NCBI GenBank assembly: GCA_910583735.1
Contig: CAJTXS010000001.1
Coordinates: 62,001 to 126,000, forward strand
Length of the DNA: 64,000 nucleotides
Reading direction: 5' to 3'
Source: an uncultured Christensenella sp.
GTDB lineage: Bacteria; Bacillota; Clostridia; Christensenellales; UBA3700
This document shows, one piece after another, positions 36,847 through 45,527 of this stretch. Position 1 is the stretch's first letter. The number at the start of each line of letters is the position of its first letter. A program made the translations under genes and the position numbers. Under the pieces are notes generated by a model that saw only the letters and a list, made by a program, of their open reading frames with translations, searched no databases and was not told where the DNA came from.

Positions 36847-36870
36847 AGAGAGGCGATTGCCTCTCTTTTC
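36847..36870. terminator. bidirectional terminator between convergent genes
   Basis: AGAGAGGC (36847-36854) and GCCTCTCT (36859-36866), 4-nt loop, T-rich on the right and A-rich on the left. Confidence 0.85.
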
Positions 36871-36888
36871 CTTATATTATATGTAAGT

Positions 36889-37590
36889 TTAAGCGTACAG
36901 CAGAGAAAATGCGTATAATATCTGCGCCGCGAAGTAGAGCGCCATTATGGGGTAGTTGAGCAACTTCTTGTCGATATTTATATTTGCGAAGTAGTAGCTG
37001 CCGAGCACCGTGTCGGAGAGGCAGAAGCAAATCGAGCCTATCAGCGCAAGCAACGAACCTGTCGAGGGATAGAGGTGATATCTGCTTGCGGAAGCAAAGA
37101 GCGTAAGACTCAATAAAATCCCGTAGCTTATCATTATCGGGATTCTCTTTTTTTCTACGCTCAAGAATTTGCTTGCAATACCGCCCACCGTCGGAATAAT
37201 GGAGTATGCGGCAAGGGGAATGAATAGAGGAGAAAGTCTCCATCCGGCAGCGTACATAAATCCTACGAAATATAATATTTGAGCGATGGCAAAAGACGCG
37301 ACGCCGAGCGAAAAAGCTCCGAAGTCGTCCTCGGCGGATAGAGGATACTCTTTTTTTGCAAGGAAGTAATCTCCGGCGAACGAGGGGATAAAGCCCGCGT
37401 ATATCACCGCGGGAGCAGCTCCGTTTACGGGCGATAATGCGCAACTTGCGGCGCCGAGCGCAAGGAAAAATGCTGCGGCAGTCATCTTGGCGTCTTTAGC
37501 AAGTCTATAGCGTTCTTTATGATACAGCACTGCCGTAAGTATTCCGAAAAGCATTGTCAAAGCGCCGAAGATGTATATTAGGTAAATCAT
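36889..37590 (-). CDS. YhhN/TMEM86-family membrane protein (lysoplasmalogenase-like)
   Basis: A 233-aa protein with about eight hydrophobic segments. FAGDYFLAKKE followed by DFGAFSLGVASFAIAQILYF, then GSICFCLSDTVLGSYYF and ALYFAAQILYAFSLLY, match the conserved Asp-bearing segments of YhhN proteins. Eukaryotic TMEM86 members hydrolyse the vinyl-ether bond of lysoplasmalogens. Many anaerobic Clostridia make plasmalogens, so a lipid-remodelling role is plausible but unproven. A -10-like TAATAA (37598-37603 on +) lies 7 nt from the ATG with TTGACG 16 bp further upstream, and there is no ribosome site, so the mRNA may be leaderless. Confidence 0.75.
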   Translation of the reverse strand: MIYLIYIFGALTMLFGILTAVLYHKERYRLAKDAKMTAAAFFLALGAASCALSPVNGAAPAVIYAGFIPSFAGDYFLAKKEYPLSAEDDFGAFSLGVASFAIAQILYFVGFMYAAGWRLSPLFIPLAAYSIIPTVGGIASKFLSVEKKRIPIMISYGILLSLTLFASASRYHLYPSTGSLLALIGSICFCLSDTVLGSYYFANINIDKKLLNYPIMALYFAAQILYAFSLLYA

Positions 37591-37684
37591 ATATAAATTA
37601 TTACATATATTTTACGCTTCGTCAATACCGATTAAAATATTTCTATCGCGCCTTCGTAAAGGTATAAAAAAATTATATTAAATA

Positions 37685-37714
37685 TAGACAGTAATTAAGC
37701 CGTTATGTTATAAT
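37685..37714 (+). promoter_or_regulatory. leaderless-type promoter of the sialic-acid cluster
   Basis: TAGACA (37685-37690), 18-bp spacer, TATAAT (37709-37714), then 6 nt to the ATG at 37721. No Shine-Dalgarno sequence. Confidence 0.65.
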
Positions 37715-37720
37715 TCTAAT

Positions 37721-39052
37721 ATGGGCAATACAATATTCAATCAAGTATTTTCAAGAGCGACAGGCAATGCCGACAATTACAGGATTCCCGCTATAGTTAA
37801 GACTAAGAGCGGCGTAATAGTAGCTTGCGCCGACGAGCGATATTATACGGGCGCGGACAACCCCAATCGCATCGACAAGGTAATAAGGCGATCTACGGAC
37901 GGCGGAGTTACTTGGCAGGAACAGATTGTCGCCGTCAAGGAATACGGCGAGAGCAAAATGAACGCGTCTGCGGCAATCGACCCCTGCTTGCTCTACGACG
38001 AGGATAGCAATACCGTATTTATGATATATCTGCATTCGCCGTCCAAGGTATGGATTCTCGATTCCGCCAAGGGCACGGGATATGACAGCGCGGGACGTAA
38101 ACTCTTGAAGATAGGCAAGAGCATAGCTTACGTTGCCGACAGTAACGATATCATATACGCCGACGGCAAGCGCAGCGGATACGTATACGACGGCGATGCC
38201 TATGTATACAAGGACGGAGAGAATGCGGGCGATATATACAGCGGTACGGGACCCGTAAGAGAGTATCCTACATGCTTCCTCTATATATGCAAGAGCACGG
38301 ACGAAGGATTGACCTGGAGCAAGCCCGAGTGCCTCAATCTGCAAGTCAAGGATAAGTATATGACATTTATAGGCGCATGCCCGGGCGCGGGGTTGAAGAT
38401 TAAGAACGGCAAGCATGCGGGCAGGCTCGTATTACCCATATATTTCAATACGCTTAGCAAGATGCTCAGTCTGTCATCGTGCGTAATATACAGCGACGAC
38501 GGCGGAGTTACCTGGAAGAGGGGCAAGTCGCCCAACGACGGCAGACGCAGCTTTATATTTAAGCTGTCGTCGAGATTTGTCGGCGAGCCGGATATGATTA
38601 CGGAAAGCCAAGTAATCGAGATGCCGGACGGCGTATTGCGTATGTTTATGCGCAATCACAGTCCCAAGAGGTTGATATCTATGGCAGAGAGCAGGGACGG
38701 CGGCGAGACTTGGACTAATTACAGATATAATAAAGCGCTTGTGCATCCTATATGCCAGGTGAGCGCAATCAACGCTATGTATAAGGGCAGGGAAGTCACG
38801 CTTGTATGCAATTCCGCAGACAAGAAAAAGCGCATCAACGGCACGATAAGACTGTCATACGATTACGGAGAGACTTTCGTCGCATCTGCTTTGGTTAAGG
38901 AAGGCGAGTTCGTCTACAGCAGTATGGTTCAGGCGGACGACGGCGATATCGTATTACTGTACGAGGGCAGCACCATGCACGAGACGGTTGATTCGTTGAA
39001 GTTTTCAATCGAAGAGATAGAGAAGGGAAGCGTAATATATGGCAGAGCTTAA
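37721..39052 (+). CDS. sialidase (GH33-like, BNR repeats), apparently cytoplasmic
   Basis: A 443-aa enzyme predicted to release terminal sialic acid. The arginine-bearing YRIP motif is at residues 20-23, followed by the catalytic-Asp region CADERYY (37-42). Asp-box repeats are RSTDGGVTW (58-66), KSTDEGLTW, YSDDGGVTW, ESRDGGETW and a degenerate LSYDYGETF. A conserved Glu region is ESQVIEM and a Tyr is in FVYSSMV. There is no signal peptide or anchor, so it should work inside the cell on imported sialosides. It heads the nan cluster and overlaps nanE by 14 nt. The sialidase call is firm; linkage preference and the exact GH33 subfamily are not. Confidence 0.87.
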   Translation: MGNTIFNQVFSRATGNADNYRIPAIVKTKSGVIVACADERYYTGADNPNRIDKVIRRSTDGGVTWQEQIVAVKEYGESKMNASAAIDPCLLYDEDSNTVFMIYLHSPSKVWILDSAKGTGYDSAGRKLLKIGKSIAYVADSNDIIYADGKRSGYVYDGDAYVYKDGENAGDIYSGTGPVREYPTCFLYICKSTDEGLTWSKPECLNLQVKDKYMTFIGACPGAGLKIKNGKHAGRLVLPIYFNTLSKMLSLSSCVIYSDDGGVTWKRGKSPNDGRRSFIFKLSSRFVGEPDMITESQVIEMPDGVLRMFMRNHSPKRLISMAESRDGGETWTNYRYNKALVHPICQVSAINAMYKGREVTLVCNSADKKKRINGTIRLSYDYGETFVASALVKEGEFVYSSMVQADDGDIVLLYEGSTMHETVDSLKFSIEEIEKGSVIYGRA

Positions 39053-39707
39053 CAGAGGACTGATAGTGTCGTGCCAGGCGGTTAAGGGCGAACCCTTATA
39101 CGGCTTAAATATGATGGGACACTTTGCCCGCGCGGCGGTGCTCGGCGGCGCCGTAGGTATCAGGACGGGCTATATCTCCGACATTAAGTCCGTGCGCAGC
39201 GAAGTGGATGTGCCTATAATCGGAATTATCAAGCAGGTATACGAAGGCAGCGACGTATATATTACCCCCACACTCGAAGAGGTTAAGGCTCTGATAGACA
39301 GCCCTTGCGACGTAATCGCTCTCGACTGCACGCTCAGAGCGCGTCCTAAAGAGACCCTCGAGGAGCTGGTCAAGTACATTAGAGCCAACGCGCCGAGTAT
39401 GGCTATTATGGCGGATTGCGACAATCTCGAAAGCGCTGCTGAGGCGGACAGGCTGGGCTTTGACTATATCGGTACTACCATGCGCGGCTATACGCAGGCG
39501 ACCAAGGGGATGGAGATACCCGATTACGACTTCATAGCTCGGCTGGTTGAGTTGTATCCGGATAGGCGTATCATCGCGGAAGGCGGCATATGGGAGAGAG
39601 GTCAACTCGATAAGGTATGGTCGCTGGGCGTGTATGCAGTCGTGATAGGCTCCGCAATTACGAGACCCATGGATATAACTAAGAGATTTGCACAGGTGAT
39701 CAAATGA
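39039..39707 (+). CDS. nanE: N-acetylmannosamine-6-phosphate 2-epimerase
   Basis: Converts ManNAc-6-P to GlcNAc-6-P in sialic acid degradation. The 222-aa TIM-barrel protein has GLIVSCQAVKGEPLYG at the start, then IIGIIKQ, VIALDCTLRARP (catalytic Lys and Glu regions), MADCDNLESA, IGTTMRGYT and IIAEGGIW. All are typical of NanE. It overlaps the sialidase gene by 14 nt and the ROK kinase by ATGA, so it is in the core of the operon. Confidence 0.92.
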   Translation: MAELNRGLIVSCQAVKGEPLYGLNMMGHFARAAVLGGAVGIRTGYISDIKSVRSEVDVPIIGIIKQVYEGSDVYITPTLEEVKALIDSPCDVIALDCTLRARPKETLEELVKYIRANAPSMAIMADCDNLESAAEADRLGFDYIGTTMRGYTQATKGMEIPDYDFIARLVELYPDRRIIAEGGIWERGQLDKVWSLGVYAVVIGSAITRPMDITKRFAQVIK

Positions 39708-40600
39708 GAGTAATAGGAGTAGATATAGGCGGCACAGGGATTAAGTCTGCGTTGATAGAATGCGGAGCGCCCGACGATGCCGCGTCGTATAATATAATCG
39801 ACCGCTCTTCGGTACATACCGACGGCAAGCAGGGCAGAGACAGAATAATCGAAAATATCTGTCTTGCAATAGGAAAATATATTGATTTGGCAGACAGCGC
39901 TATAATAGGCGTAGGGTCGGCGGGCGATATAGACGACAGCTGCGGCGTCATTACTTACGCTACCAATGCTCTGCAAGGCTTTACGGGACTTAATTTGCGC
40001 GAAGTGCTTGTCAAGAGATTCGGTAAGAGAGTCAACTTAATCAACGATGCTGTTGCGGCGCTTATAGGCGAGGCATACGTGGGAAGTAGTCTGAGAGGCA
40101 GACCCATGATGCTCACGCTCGGCACGGGCTTGGGCTGCGCGATGATAGAGGATATAGACGCTCCGCTCGGCAGCGGCAGCGTAGACAATATCAGGCTTGG
40201 TCACATAGAGTTGCATAAAGACGGCAGAGAATGTAAATGCGGCTTGAAGGGCTGCGCGGAGCAATATGTATCCGCGACCGGACTAAAGCTCAATGCGGGT
40301 ATGGACAGAGTGCAGGATATACTCTCTTGCGATGCCAATAGGGGTGCGGTGAGAGACTTTATAGCCGATTTCAAGTCGGTGCTTGAATATGCCTGCGACA
40401 GATATTCCCCTACGAGTATTATTGTGGGCGGCGGAGTTGTCGAAATGGCTCAATATTGGTGGGACGATCTTGCTGCCGCATGCAGTCAGGATATAGCCTC
40501 TAAGCTGGTAAAGGCTCGCTTAGGCAATAGGGCTGCTCTGTTCGGCAGCGTATATGCGGCGCTTAACGGCAAGTACGGCTTGCAGAACGGCATATATTAA
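39704..40600 (+). CDS. nanK: ROK-family kinase, probably N-acetylmannosamine kinase
   Basis: A 298-aa ROK sugar kinase. The N-terminal phosphate loop is GVDIGGTGIKSALIE (residues 4-18) and the adenosine motif lies near LTLGTGLGCAMIED. The ROK zinc site is HIELHKDGRECKCGLKGCAEQY (residues 167-188). Its place between nanE and nanA makes ManNAc the most likely substrate. The fold alone does not separate ManNAc from glucose or GlcNAc kinases. It overlaps nanE as ATGA. Confidence 0.85.
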   Translation: MRVIGVDIGGTGIKSALIECGAPDDAASYNIIDRSSVHTDGKQGRDRIIENICLAIGKYIDLADSAIIGVGSAGDIDDSCGVITYATNALQGFTGLNLREVLVKRFGKRVNLINDAVAALIGEAYVGSSLRGRPMMLTLGTGLGCAMIEDIDAPLGSGSVDNIRLGHIELHKDGRECKCGLKGCAEQYVSATGLKLNAGMDRVQDILSCDANRGAVRDFIADFKSVLEYACDRYSPTSIIVGGGVVEMAQYWWDDLAAACSQDIASKLVKARLGNRAALFGSVYAALNGKYGLQNGIY

Positions 40601-40641
40601 AATAACAATTTTTTGAAAGTACACACTTTCGGGAGGATGTA

Positions 40642-41517
40642 ATGGACAGTAAATTCAAGGGCGTATTTCCTGCGCTGCTTACCCCTTTTAAGGCCGACGG
40701 AAGCATTAACGACGACTCGGTAGCAAAGCTGGTAGAGTACAACGTACGCAAGGGCGTGGACGGATTTTACGTGGGAGGCTCGACGGGCGAGGGCATGCTC
40801 CTTACCGTTGACGAGCGCAAGCAGCTCTTTAGAGCGTCAGCGGAGGCCAATGCTGGCAGGACCACTATGATAGCGCACGTAGGCACTATTTGCACCGACC
40901 ATGCCATCGAGCTTGCAAAGTATGCTAAGGAAGTGGGTTTCGACGCTATATCCGCGGTAGCTCCTTACTATTACAGCTTTAGCTACGACGCTATCAAGAA
41001 CTACTATCTCGACATAGTAAACAGCGTAGATATCCCTATGATAATCTACAATTTCCCCAATGCGAGCGGCTTTAACTTCACCAAGGCGATTGCGGAAGAG
41101 ATGTTCGCATGTTCGGACAGATTTATCGGTATTAAGCATACTACGTCCGACTTGTTTTTGTTGCAGCAGTTCAAGAGCATGTCGGCTAAACCCGTCGTAT
41201 ACAACGGTTGGGACGAGATGTTTATTGCGGGACTCAGCATGGGCGCGGACGGCGGCATAGGCTCTACCTACAACCTTATGGCGGACAAGTTCATAGACAT
41301 ATATAACTACTTCCAAAAGGGCGATTTACGCGCGGCGCAGGCGAAGCAGCTCGAGGCTAACGCGGTAATATCCGAGCTCATCAAATACGGCGTATTCGCT
41401 GCGGAGAAGGCTGTGCTTGACGCTCTCGGAATACCTATGGGCGACTGCCGCAGACCGTTCCGTCCTATATCGGACGAGGGCAGAGCAAAAATGACGCAAA
41501 TTGCCAAATCGCTTTGA
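40642..41517 (+). CDS. nanA: N-acetylneuraminate lyase
   Basis: A 291-aa TIM-barrel aldolase that splits sialic acid into ManNAc and pyruvate. The carboxylate-binding motif GGSTGEGMLL distinguishes NanA from DapA. The catalytic Tyr is in IIYNFPNASG and the Schiff-base Lys in FIGIKHTTSD. It lies 41 nt behind the ROK kinase, with GGGAGG before the ATG, and is the last gene of the nan operon. No sialic acid transporter is found in the cluster. Confidence 0.93.
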   Translation: MDSKFKGVFPALLTPFKADGSINDDSVAKLVEYNVRKGVDGFYVGGSTGEGMLLTVDERKQLFRASAEANAGRTTMIAHVGTICTDHAIELAKYAKEVGFDAISAVAPYYYSFSYDAIKNYYLDIVNSVDIPMIIYNFPNASGFNFTKAIAEEMFACSDRFIGIKHTTSDLFLLQQFKSMSAKPVVYNGWDEMFIAGLSMGADGGIGSTYNLMADKFIDIYNYFQKGDLRAAQAKQLEANAVISELIKYGVFAAEKAVLDALGIPMGDCRRPFRPISDEGRAKMTQIAKSL

Positions 41518-41523
41518 TTTTTT

Positions 41524-41552
41524 TTGACAGCGTTATATCTATATGATATACT
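41524..41552 (+). promoter_or_regulatory. promoter of the tRNA-Ala gene
   Basis: TTGACA (41524-41529), 17-bp spacer, TATACT (41547-41552), ending 13 bp before the tRNA gene. Confidence 0.8.
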
Positions 41553-41565
41553 TATATGGCAATCA

Positions 41566-41641
<76 letters not shown>

Positions 41642-41970
41642 AGAATGACTCGGAACAAGATAGCGATTTATTTTGTTTCGGGTTTTTCTTTTTATGCGAG
41701 ATAGGGGAACATCGCCGGTATATTTCGACGGCATAAGCATCGAAAGTAGCTTGATAGTCTGCATATAATCTTATTCGAGGTTACATTGTGGCAATTGAGT
41801 GAGTTAAAGGCGATGTTAAATTTCGCAAATTCTTAATCTTATTTATCAGTAAATATAAATTATAAAATGTTTATATATAGGGGTTGGTACAATAAAAAAT
41901 TGCCGACGCTCGAGGGCGTCGGTTTCTTATGACTTCTTGAGCGCATACAGGCAGACAAGGAGGTTATATA
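41642..41970. other. region between tRNA-Ala and integrase, with terminator hairpin
   Basis: AT-rich and without genes; an open frame overlapping the tRNA is spurious. CCGACGC (41903-41909) and GCGTCGG (41916-41922) form a stem followed by TTTCTT, a terminator or an attenuator in the integrase leader. I see no second copy of the tRNA 3' end in this window that would mark the far attachment site. Confidence 0.5.
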
Positions 41971-42906
41971 ATGACAACAGACGAATACTTTGACCTATGG
42001 TTAAAGGAGCAGGAGGGTAAAATTAAGGCGCGTACGCTCAATCGATATGCCGAGCTCATTGCTACGCATATTAAGCCTTCGTTCGAGGGCATACCCATCA
42101 AGAAAGTTACCAAAGATATGATAGAGCGCTACGTAGCGGAGTATCTGCAGGCGCAGGCAGGGCTTGCCGACAATTCCGTATTGCAGATAATGGGAGTGAT
42201 TAAACGCGCCTTTAAGCAAGCTGCGATTAAAGGCATAATCAGAGTCAATCCCACGCTCGACATCTCGCTTAAGCACAGACAGAAGAAGATAGACGCCTTT
42301 ACCGAGCGCGAGCAGAGGAAGCTGGAGCGCTTCATTATCAGCAGCGGCAGGGCTAGATATTACGGCATATTGATAGCGCTGTATACGGGACTGCGCATAG
42401 GGGAATTGCTCGCATTGACGTGGGACGACGTCGATATGCGCAACGCCACGCTCTCGATAAGCAAGACAGTAGGCAACCTTAGGATAAGCAAGGGACAGAG
42501 CAATCCCTATCTCGGCACGCCTAAGACTGCCGCGGGAGTGAGAGTAATACCTTATCCTAAGCAGCTTACGCCTCTGTTTCGTCTGCTCAAGTCAGTGGGA
42601 GGCGAGTATGTGGTGTCTACCATCAAGGGCGGCTATGTGCAGGTCAACAGCTATCAAAAGACCTTTTGCAACATACTGCGTATGCTCAAGATCACGCACA
42701 AGGGCTTCCATAGTCTCAGACATACCTACGCCACGCGAGCGCTCGAGTCGGGCGCGGATATGAAGACGCTTTCGGAGATGCTCGGTCACAGCAGCCCTAC
42801 CGTCACGCTCGCAAGATACGCTCACAGCACCGAGAAACAGAAAGTAAAACTTACGCAGCAAGTCGGGTCGAGACTTAAGAGGACCGATTACTATTTGGAG
42901 ATGTAA
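41971..42906 (+). CDS. tyrosine recombinase/integrase
   Basis: A 311-aa phage-type integrase that appears intact. The N-terminal core-binding domain (residues 1-100) is followed by the catalytic domain with all residues: Arg142 (TGLRIGEL), Lys185 (TPKTAAGVR), His247 and Arg250 (HSLRH), His273 (LGHSS) and nucleophile Tyr283 (ARYAH). AAGGAGG precedes the ATG. Its place directly downstream of a tRNA gene, in the same orientation, is typical for an integrative element with the tRNA 3' end as attachment site. No excisionase, relaxase or phage genes are adjacent, so it may be a remnant or the left end of a longer element. Confidence 0.9.
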   Translation: MTTDEYFDLWLKEQEGKIKARTLNRYAELIATHIKPSFEGIPIKKVTKDMIERYVAEYLQAQAGLADNSVLQIMGVIKRAFKQAAIKGIIRVNPTLDISLKHRQKKIDAFTEREQRKLERFIISSGRARYYGILIALYTGLRIGELLALTWDDVDMRNATLSISKTVGNLRISKGQSNPYLGTPKTAAGVRVIPYPKQLTPLFRLLKSVGGEYVVSTIKGGYVQVNSYQKTFCNILRMLKITHKGFHSLRHTYATRALESGADMKTLSEMLGHSSPTVTLARYAHSTEKQKVKLTQQVGSRLKRTDYYLEM

Positions 42907-42970
42907 AGGTAGAGAAGGCTACCGCATTAATCAATGCGCTGCAATCGTCGCGATTAGCCCTATGTGTATT

Positions 42971-43381
42971 TTACTTTGCGGCAGCGGCAAGTTGTGATTT
43001 AAGAGCGCGTATTACGGGCTTGTCTGCGGGCGCCCAGTCGTCTTGAATCAGTTCGTCTGCGGACATCCACTTGTATTCCGCATGCTCTTTAAGCGTGAAG
43101 TCGGACAACCTGTCGCAACGGTATAGGTGCAGCGAGACAGAGTAGTCGGGATATGTGTAGTCAACGCTCATGTACTTTTCTCGGACGAGACAGTCGAGGT
43201 CCAACTCTTCCTTTAACTCTCTTGCGAGGGCGGAAGCTTCGTCTTCTCCGCGTTCGACTTTTCCGCCTGCGAACTCCCATTTATACGCGACGAGAGGATT
43301 GGACGAAGCGCCTCGCTTAAGCGCCAGCAACTTGCTCTCTTCGACGATAATTGCGCCTACTACTTCGTAATGCTTATTCAT
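42971..43381 (-). CDS. Nudix hydrolase, MutT-like
   Basis: A 136-aa protein predicted to hydrolyse nucleoside diphosphate derivatives, possibly 8-oxo-dGTP or related damaged nucleotides. The Nudix box GGKVERGEDEASALARELKEEL occupies residues 39-60 with the REL-KEEL core intact, and KWEFAGG immediately before it is typical of MutT. The 5' side is notable: TATAAT on the minus strand (43393-43388) ends 6 nt before the ATG, with TTGCAA (43417-43412) 18 bp upstream, so the mRNA should be leaderless. Confidence 0.87.
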   Translation of the reverse strand: MNKHYEVVGAIIVEESKLLALKRGASSNPLVAYKWEFAGGKVERGEDEASALARELKEELDLDCLVREKYMSVDYTYPDYSVSLHLYRCDRLSDFTLKEHAEYKWMSADELIQDDWAPADKPVIRALKSQLAAAAK

Positions 43382-43387
43382 ATCTCA

Positions 43388-43417
43388 ATTATAAGGCTTG
43401 AGGAGCGGATATTGCAA
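43388..43417 (-). promoter_or_regulatory. leaderless-type promoter of the Nudix gene
   Basis: Minus-strand TTGCAA (43417-43412), 18-bp spacer, TATAAT (43393-43388), 6 nt, ATG at 43381. Confidence 0.65.
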
Positions 43418-43564
43418 CGCATAAGAGGTGAATTGATATTATCCGTCAATGCGGATATAGCTATTAGTGTTGCAATTAATGTAAAGATAGGGGAGAGACA
43501 GGCATCTTTGCGGTATATTACTGCGGACAGCTTGCAGCTTTATAACCTACGGATATCTCAAGAG

Positions 43565-43596
43565 AATGAAAAATCCACCCTATTTCGGGTGGATTT
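43565..43596 (-). terminator. terminator of the ABC exporter operon
   Basis: AAATCCACCC (43571-43580) and GGGTGGATTT (43587-43596) form a perfect 10-bp stem with a 6-nt loop. On the minus strand it is followed by TT after the TTT of the stem. It lies 24 bp past the exporter stop. Confidence 0.8.
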
Positions 43597-43619
43597 AATT
43601 GCCTTAACTGCGGCGTGTA

Positions 43620-45527
43620 TTATTCGAGTTCAAATGCTCCCGTGTACAGCTGATAATAAGTTCCCTTCTTCTCAATCAACTGATTATGCGAGCCGCGCTC
43701 TATTATCTCGCCGTGATCGAGCACCATGATTGCGTCCGAATTCCTTACCGTAGACAGCCTGTGCGCTATTACGAATACCGTCCTGCCTTCCATAAGTTTA
43801 TCCATACCGTCCTGCACCAGTTTCTCGGTATGGGTGTCTATGCTCGAAGTGGCTTCGTCGAGTATCATAACGGGCGCGTCGGCAACTGCTGCGCGAGCAA
43901 TCGAAAGCAGCTGTCTTTGTCCTTGCGACAGATTGGCTCCGTCCGCCTCGAGCATGGTGTCGAAGCCCTCGGGCAGGCGCGTTATAAAGTCATAGGCGTT
44001 GGCGATTTTCGACGCTTCGATACACTCTTCGTCCGTTGCGTCCAGCTTGCCGTATCGGATATTCTCCATTATCGTGCCTGTAAACAGATTGGTATCTTGC
44101 AACACTATGCCCAGCGAGCGGCGCAAGTCGGGCTTCTTGATCTTATTGATATTGATGCCGTCGTAACGTATCTTGCCGTCGTCTATGTCGTAGAATCTGT
44201 TGAGCAAATTGGTTATCGTCGTTTTGCCTGCGCCTGTCGCGCCTACAAAAGCTACCTTTTGCCCCGGCTTGGCGTACAGAGAGATGTCTTTTAGCACGAG
44301 CTTGTCGGGATTGTACCCGAAGTCCATATTTTCGATATATATATCGCCTTGCAGCAGTTGATAGGTTGTGGTATCGTCGGCCTTGTGGTAGTGCTTCCAC
44401 GCCCATATGCCTGTGCGTGTTTCCGACTCCGTAAGGTTGCCGTTATCGTCGTACTTTGCGTTGACGAGCGTCACATAGCCCTCGTCCTGCTCGGGAGTTT
44501 CGTCGATGAGGTCGAATATTCGCTGCGCTCCCGCAATACCCATGGCTACGGAATTGACCTGCTGCGATACCATGCCTACTTGTTGTGTAAACATCTTGCT
44601 CATGCTCAAGAATGCTACCACCACGCCTATGCTGAGAGGCTCCAATCCGCGCAGACTTACATTGCTCGCGCCGGAAAGGAACAGCGACGCGCCGACGAGC
44701 GCAAGCACTACGTACAGCAGGTTGCCTATATTTCCCAGTATCGGCATTAGTATATTGGAGTACTTATTGGCGCTCTCGGTAGCCTTGAACAGCTCGTTGT
44801 TGACCTTGTCGAAGGCAGCTTTTGCTTCCTTCTCATGGCAGAACACCTTGATGACTTTCTGTCCCGACAGCGATTCCTCTATATATCCGTCTACGCTGCC
44901 CATCGCTTGCTGCTGCTTGATAAAGTAGCGCACGCTGTGACCTGCGATATGACGCGATATGAGCGTCATTGCTGCGACCGCGACCACTACAACCAGCGAC
45001 AGCCAAATGCTGTAATACAGCATTAATACGACGGCGGAAATAATGGTAACAGACGACGATATCAGCTGTGGGAAACTCGAGCCTATCATTTGACGGAGCG
45101 CATCGACATCGTTGGTGTAAACACTCATTATGTCGCCCGTCTTGGTGGTATCGAAGTAACGTATGGGCAACGTCTGCATCTTGCCGAACATCGTATTACG
45201 TATATCGGCGAGGAAGTGTTGCGTGACTATTCCCATCAGTCTTGTATAGACGAATGAGCCGATTATAGCAGCCGCGAATATACACGACATAGAACCTACG
45301 AACTTGAGCATGGGAATGAAGCTGTATTCCGCGCCGCTTACGGCAGACGATATCAGCGGCTCGAGATAGTCGTCTACCAGACTGGCGATGAAGATAGAGC
45401 TGGATATCGAGCCCGCGCAGCTTAGCAGGATGCAGAATACTATGAGGATGAGTTGCCACTTGTATCTTTTGAAGAGCTCACGAGACACTCTTGTAAGAGC
45501 TGTCGATTTGCTATGTCTTTTACTCAT
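43620..45527 (-). CDS. ABC exporter subunit with consensus catalytic site
   Basis: A 635-aa half-transporter: six membrane helices (about residues 15-330), then an ATPase domain with Walker A VGATGAGKTT, signature LSQGQRQL and Walker B MILDEATSSID with the catalytic Glu present. Between the two domains lies an insertion of roughly 35 residues (YVTLVNAKYDDNGNL region). It pairs with the upstream half-transporter as a heterodimeric multidrug or peptide exporter. The start is ATG 45527, 9 nt from GGAGG; ATG 45536 directly touches the ribosome site. It overlaps the upstream stop by 8 nt. Confidence 0.9.
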   Translation of the reverse strand: MSKRHSKSTALTRVSRELFKRYKWQLILIVFCILLSCAGSISSSIFIASLVDDYLEPLISSAVSGAEYSFIPMLKFVGSMSCIFAAAIIGSFVYTRLMGIVTQHFLADIRNTMFGKMQTLPIRYFDTTKTGDIMSVYTNDVDALRQMIGSSFPQLISSSVTIISAVVLMLYYSIWLSLVVVVAVAAMTLISRHIAGHSVRYFIKQQQAMGSVDGYIEESLSGQKVIKVFCHEKEAKAAFDKVNNELFKATESANKYSNILMPILGNIGNLLYVVLALVGASLFLSGASNVSLRGLEPLSIGVVVAFLSMSKMFTQQVGMVSQQVNSVAMGIAGAQRIFDLIDETPEQDEGYVTLVNAKYDDNGNLTESETRTGIWAWKHYHKADDTTTYQLLQGDIYIENMDFGYNPDKLVLKDISLYAKPGQKVAFVGATGAGKTTITNLLNRFYDIDDGKIRYDGININKIKKPDLRRSLGIVLQDTNLFTGTIMENIRYGKLDATDEECIEASKIANAYDFITRLPEGFDTMLEADGANLSQGQRQLLSIARAAVADAPVMILDEATSSIDTHTEKLVQDGMDKLMEGRTVFVIAHRLSTVRNSDAIMVLDHGEIIERGSHNQLIEKKGTYYQLYTGAFELE

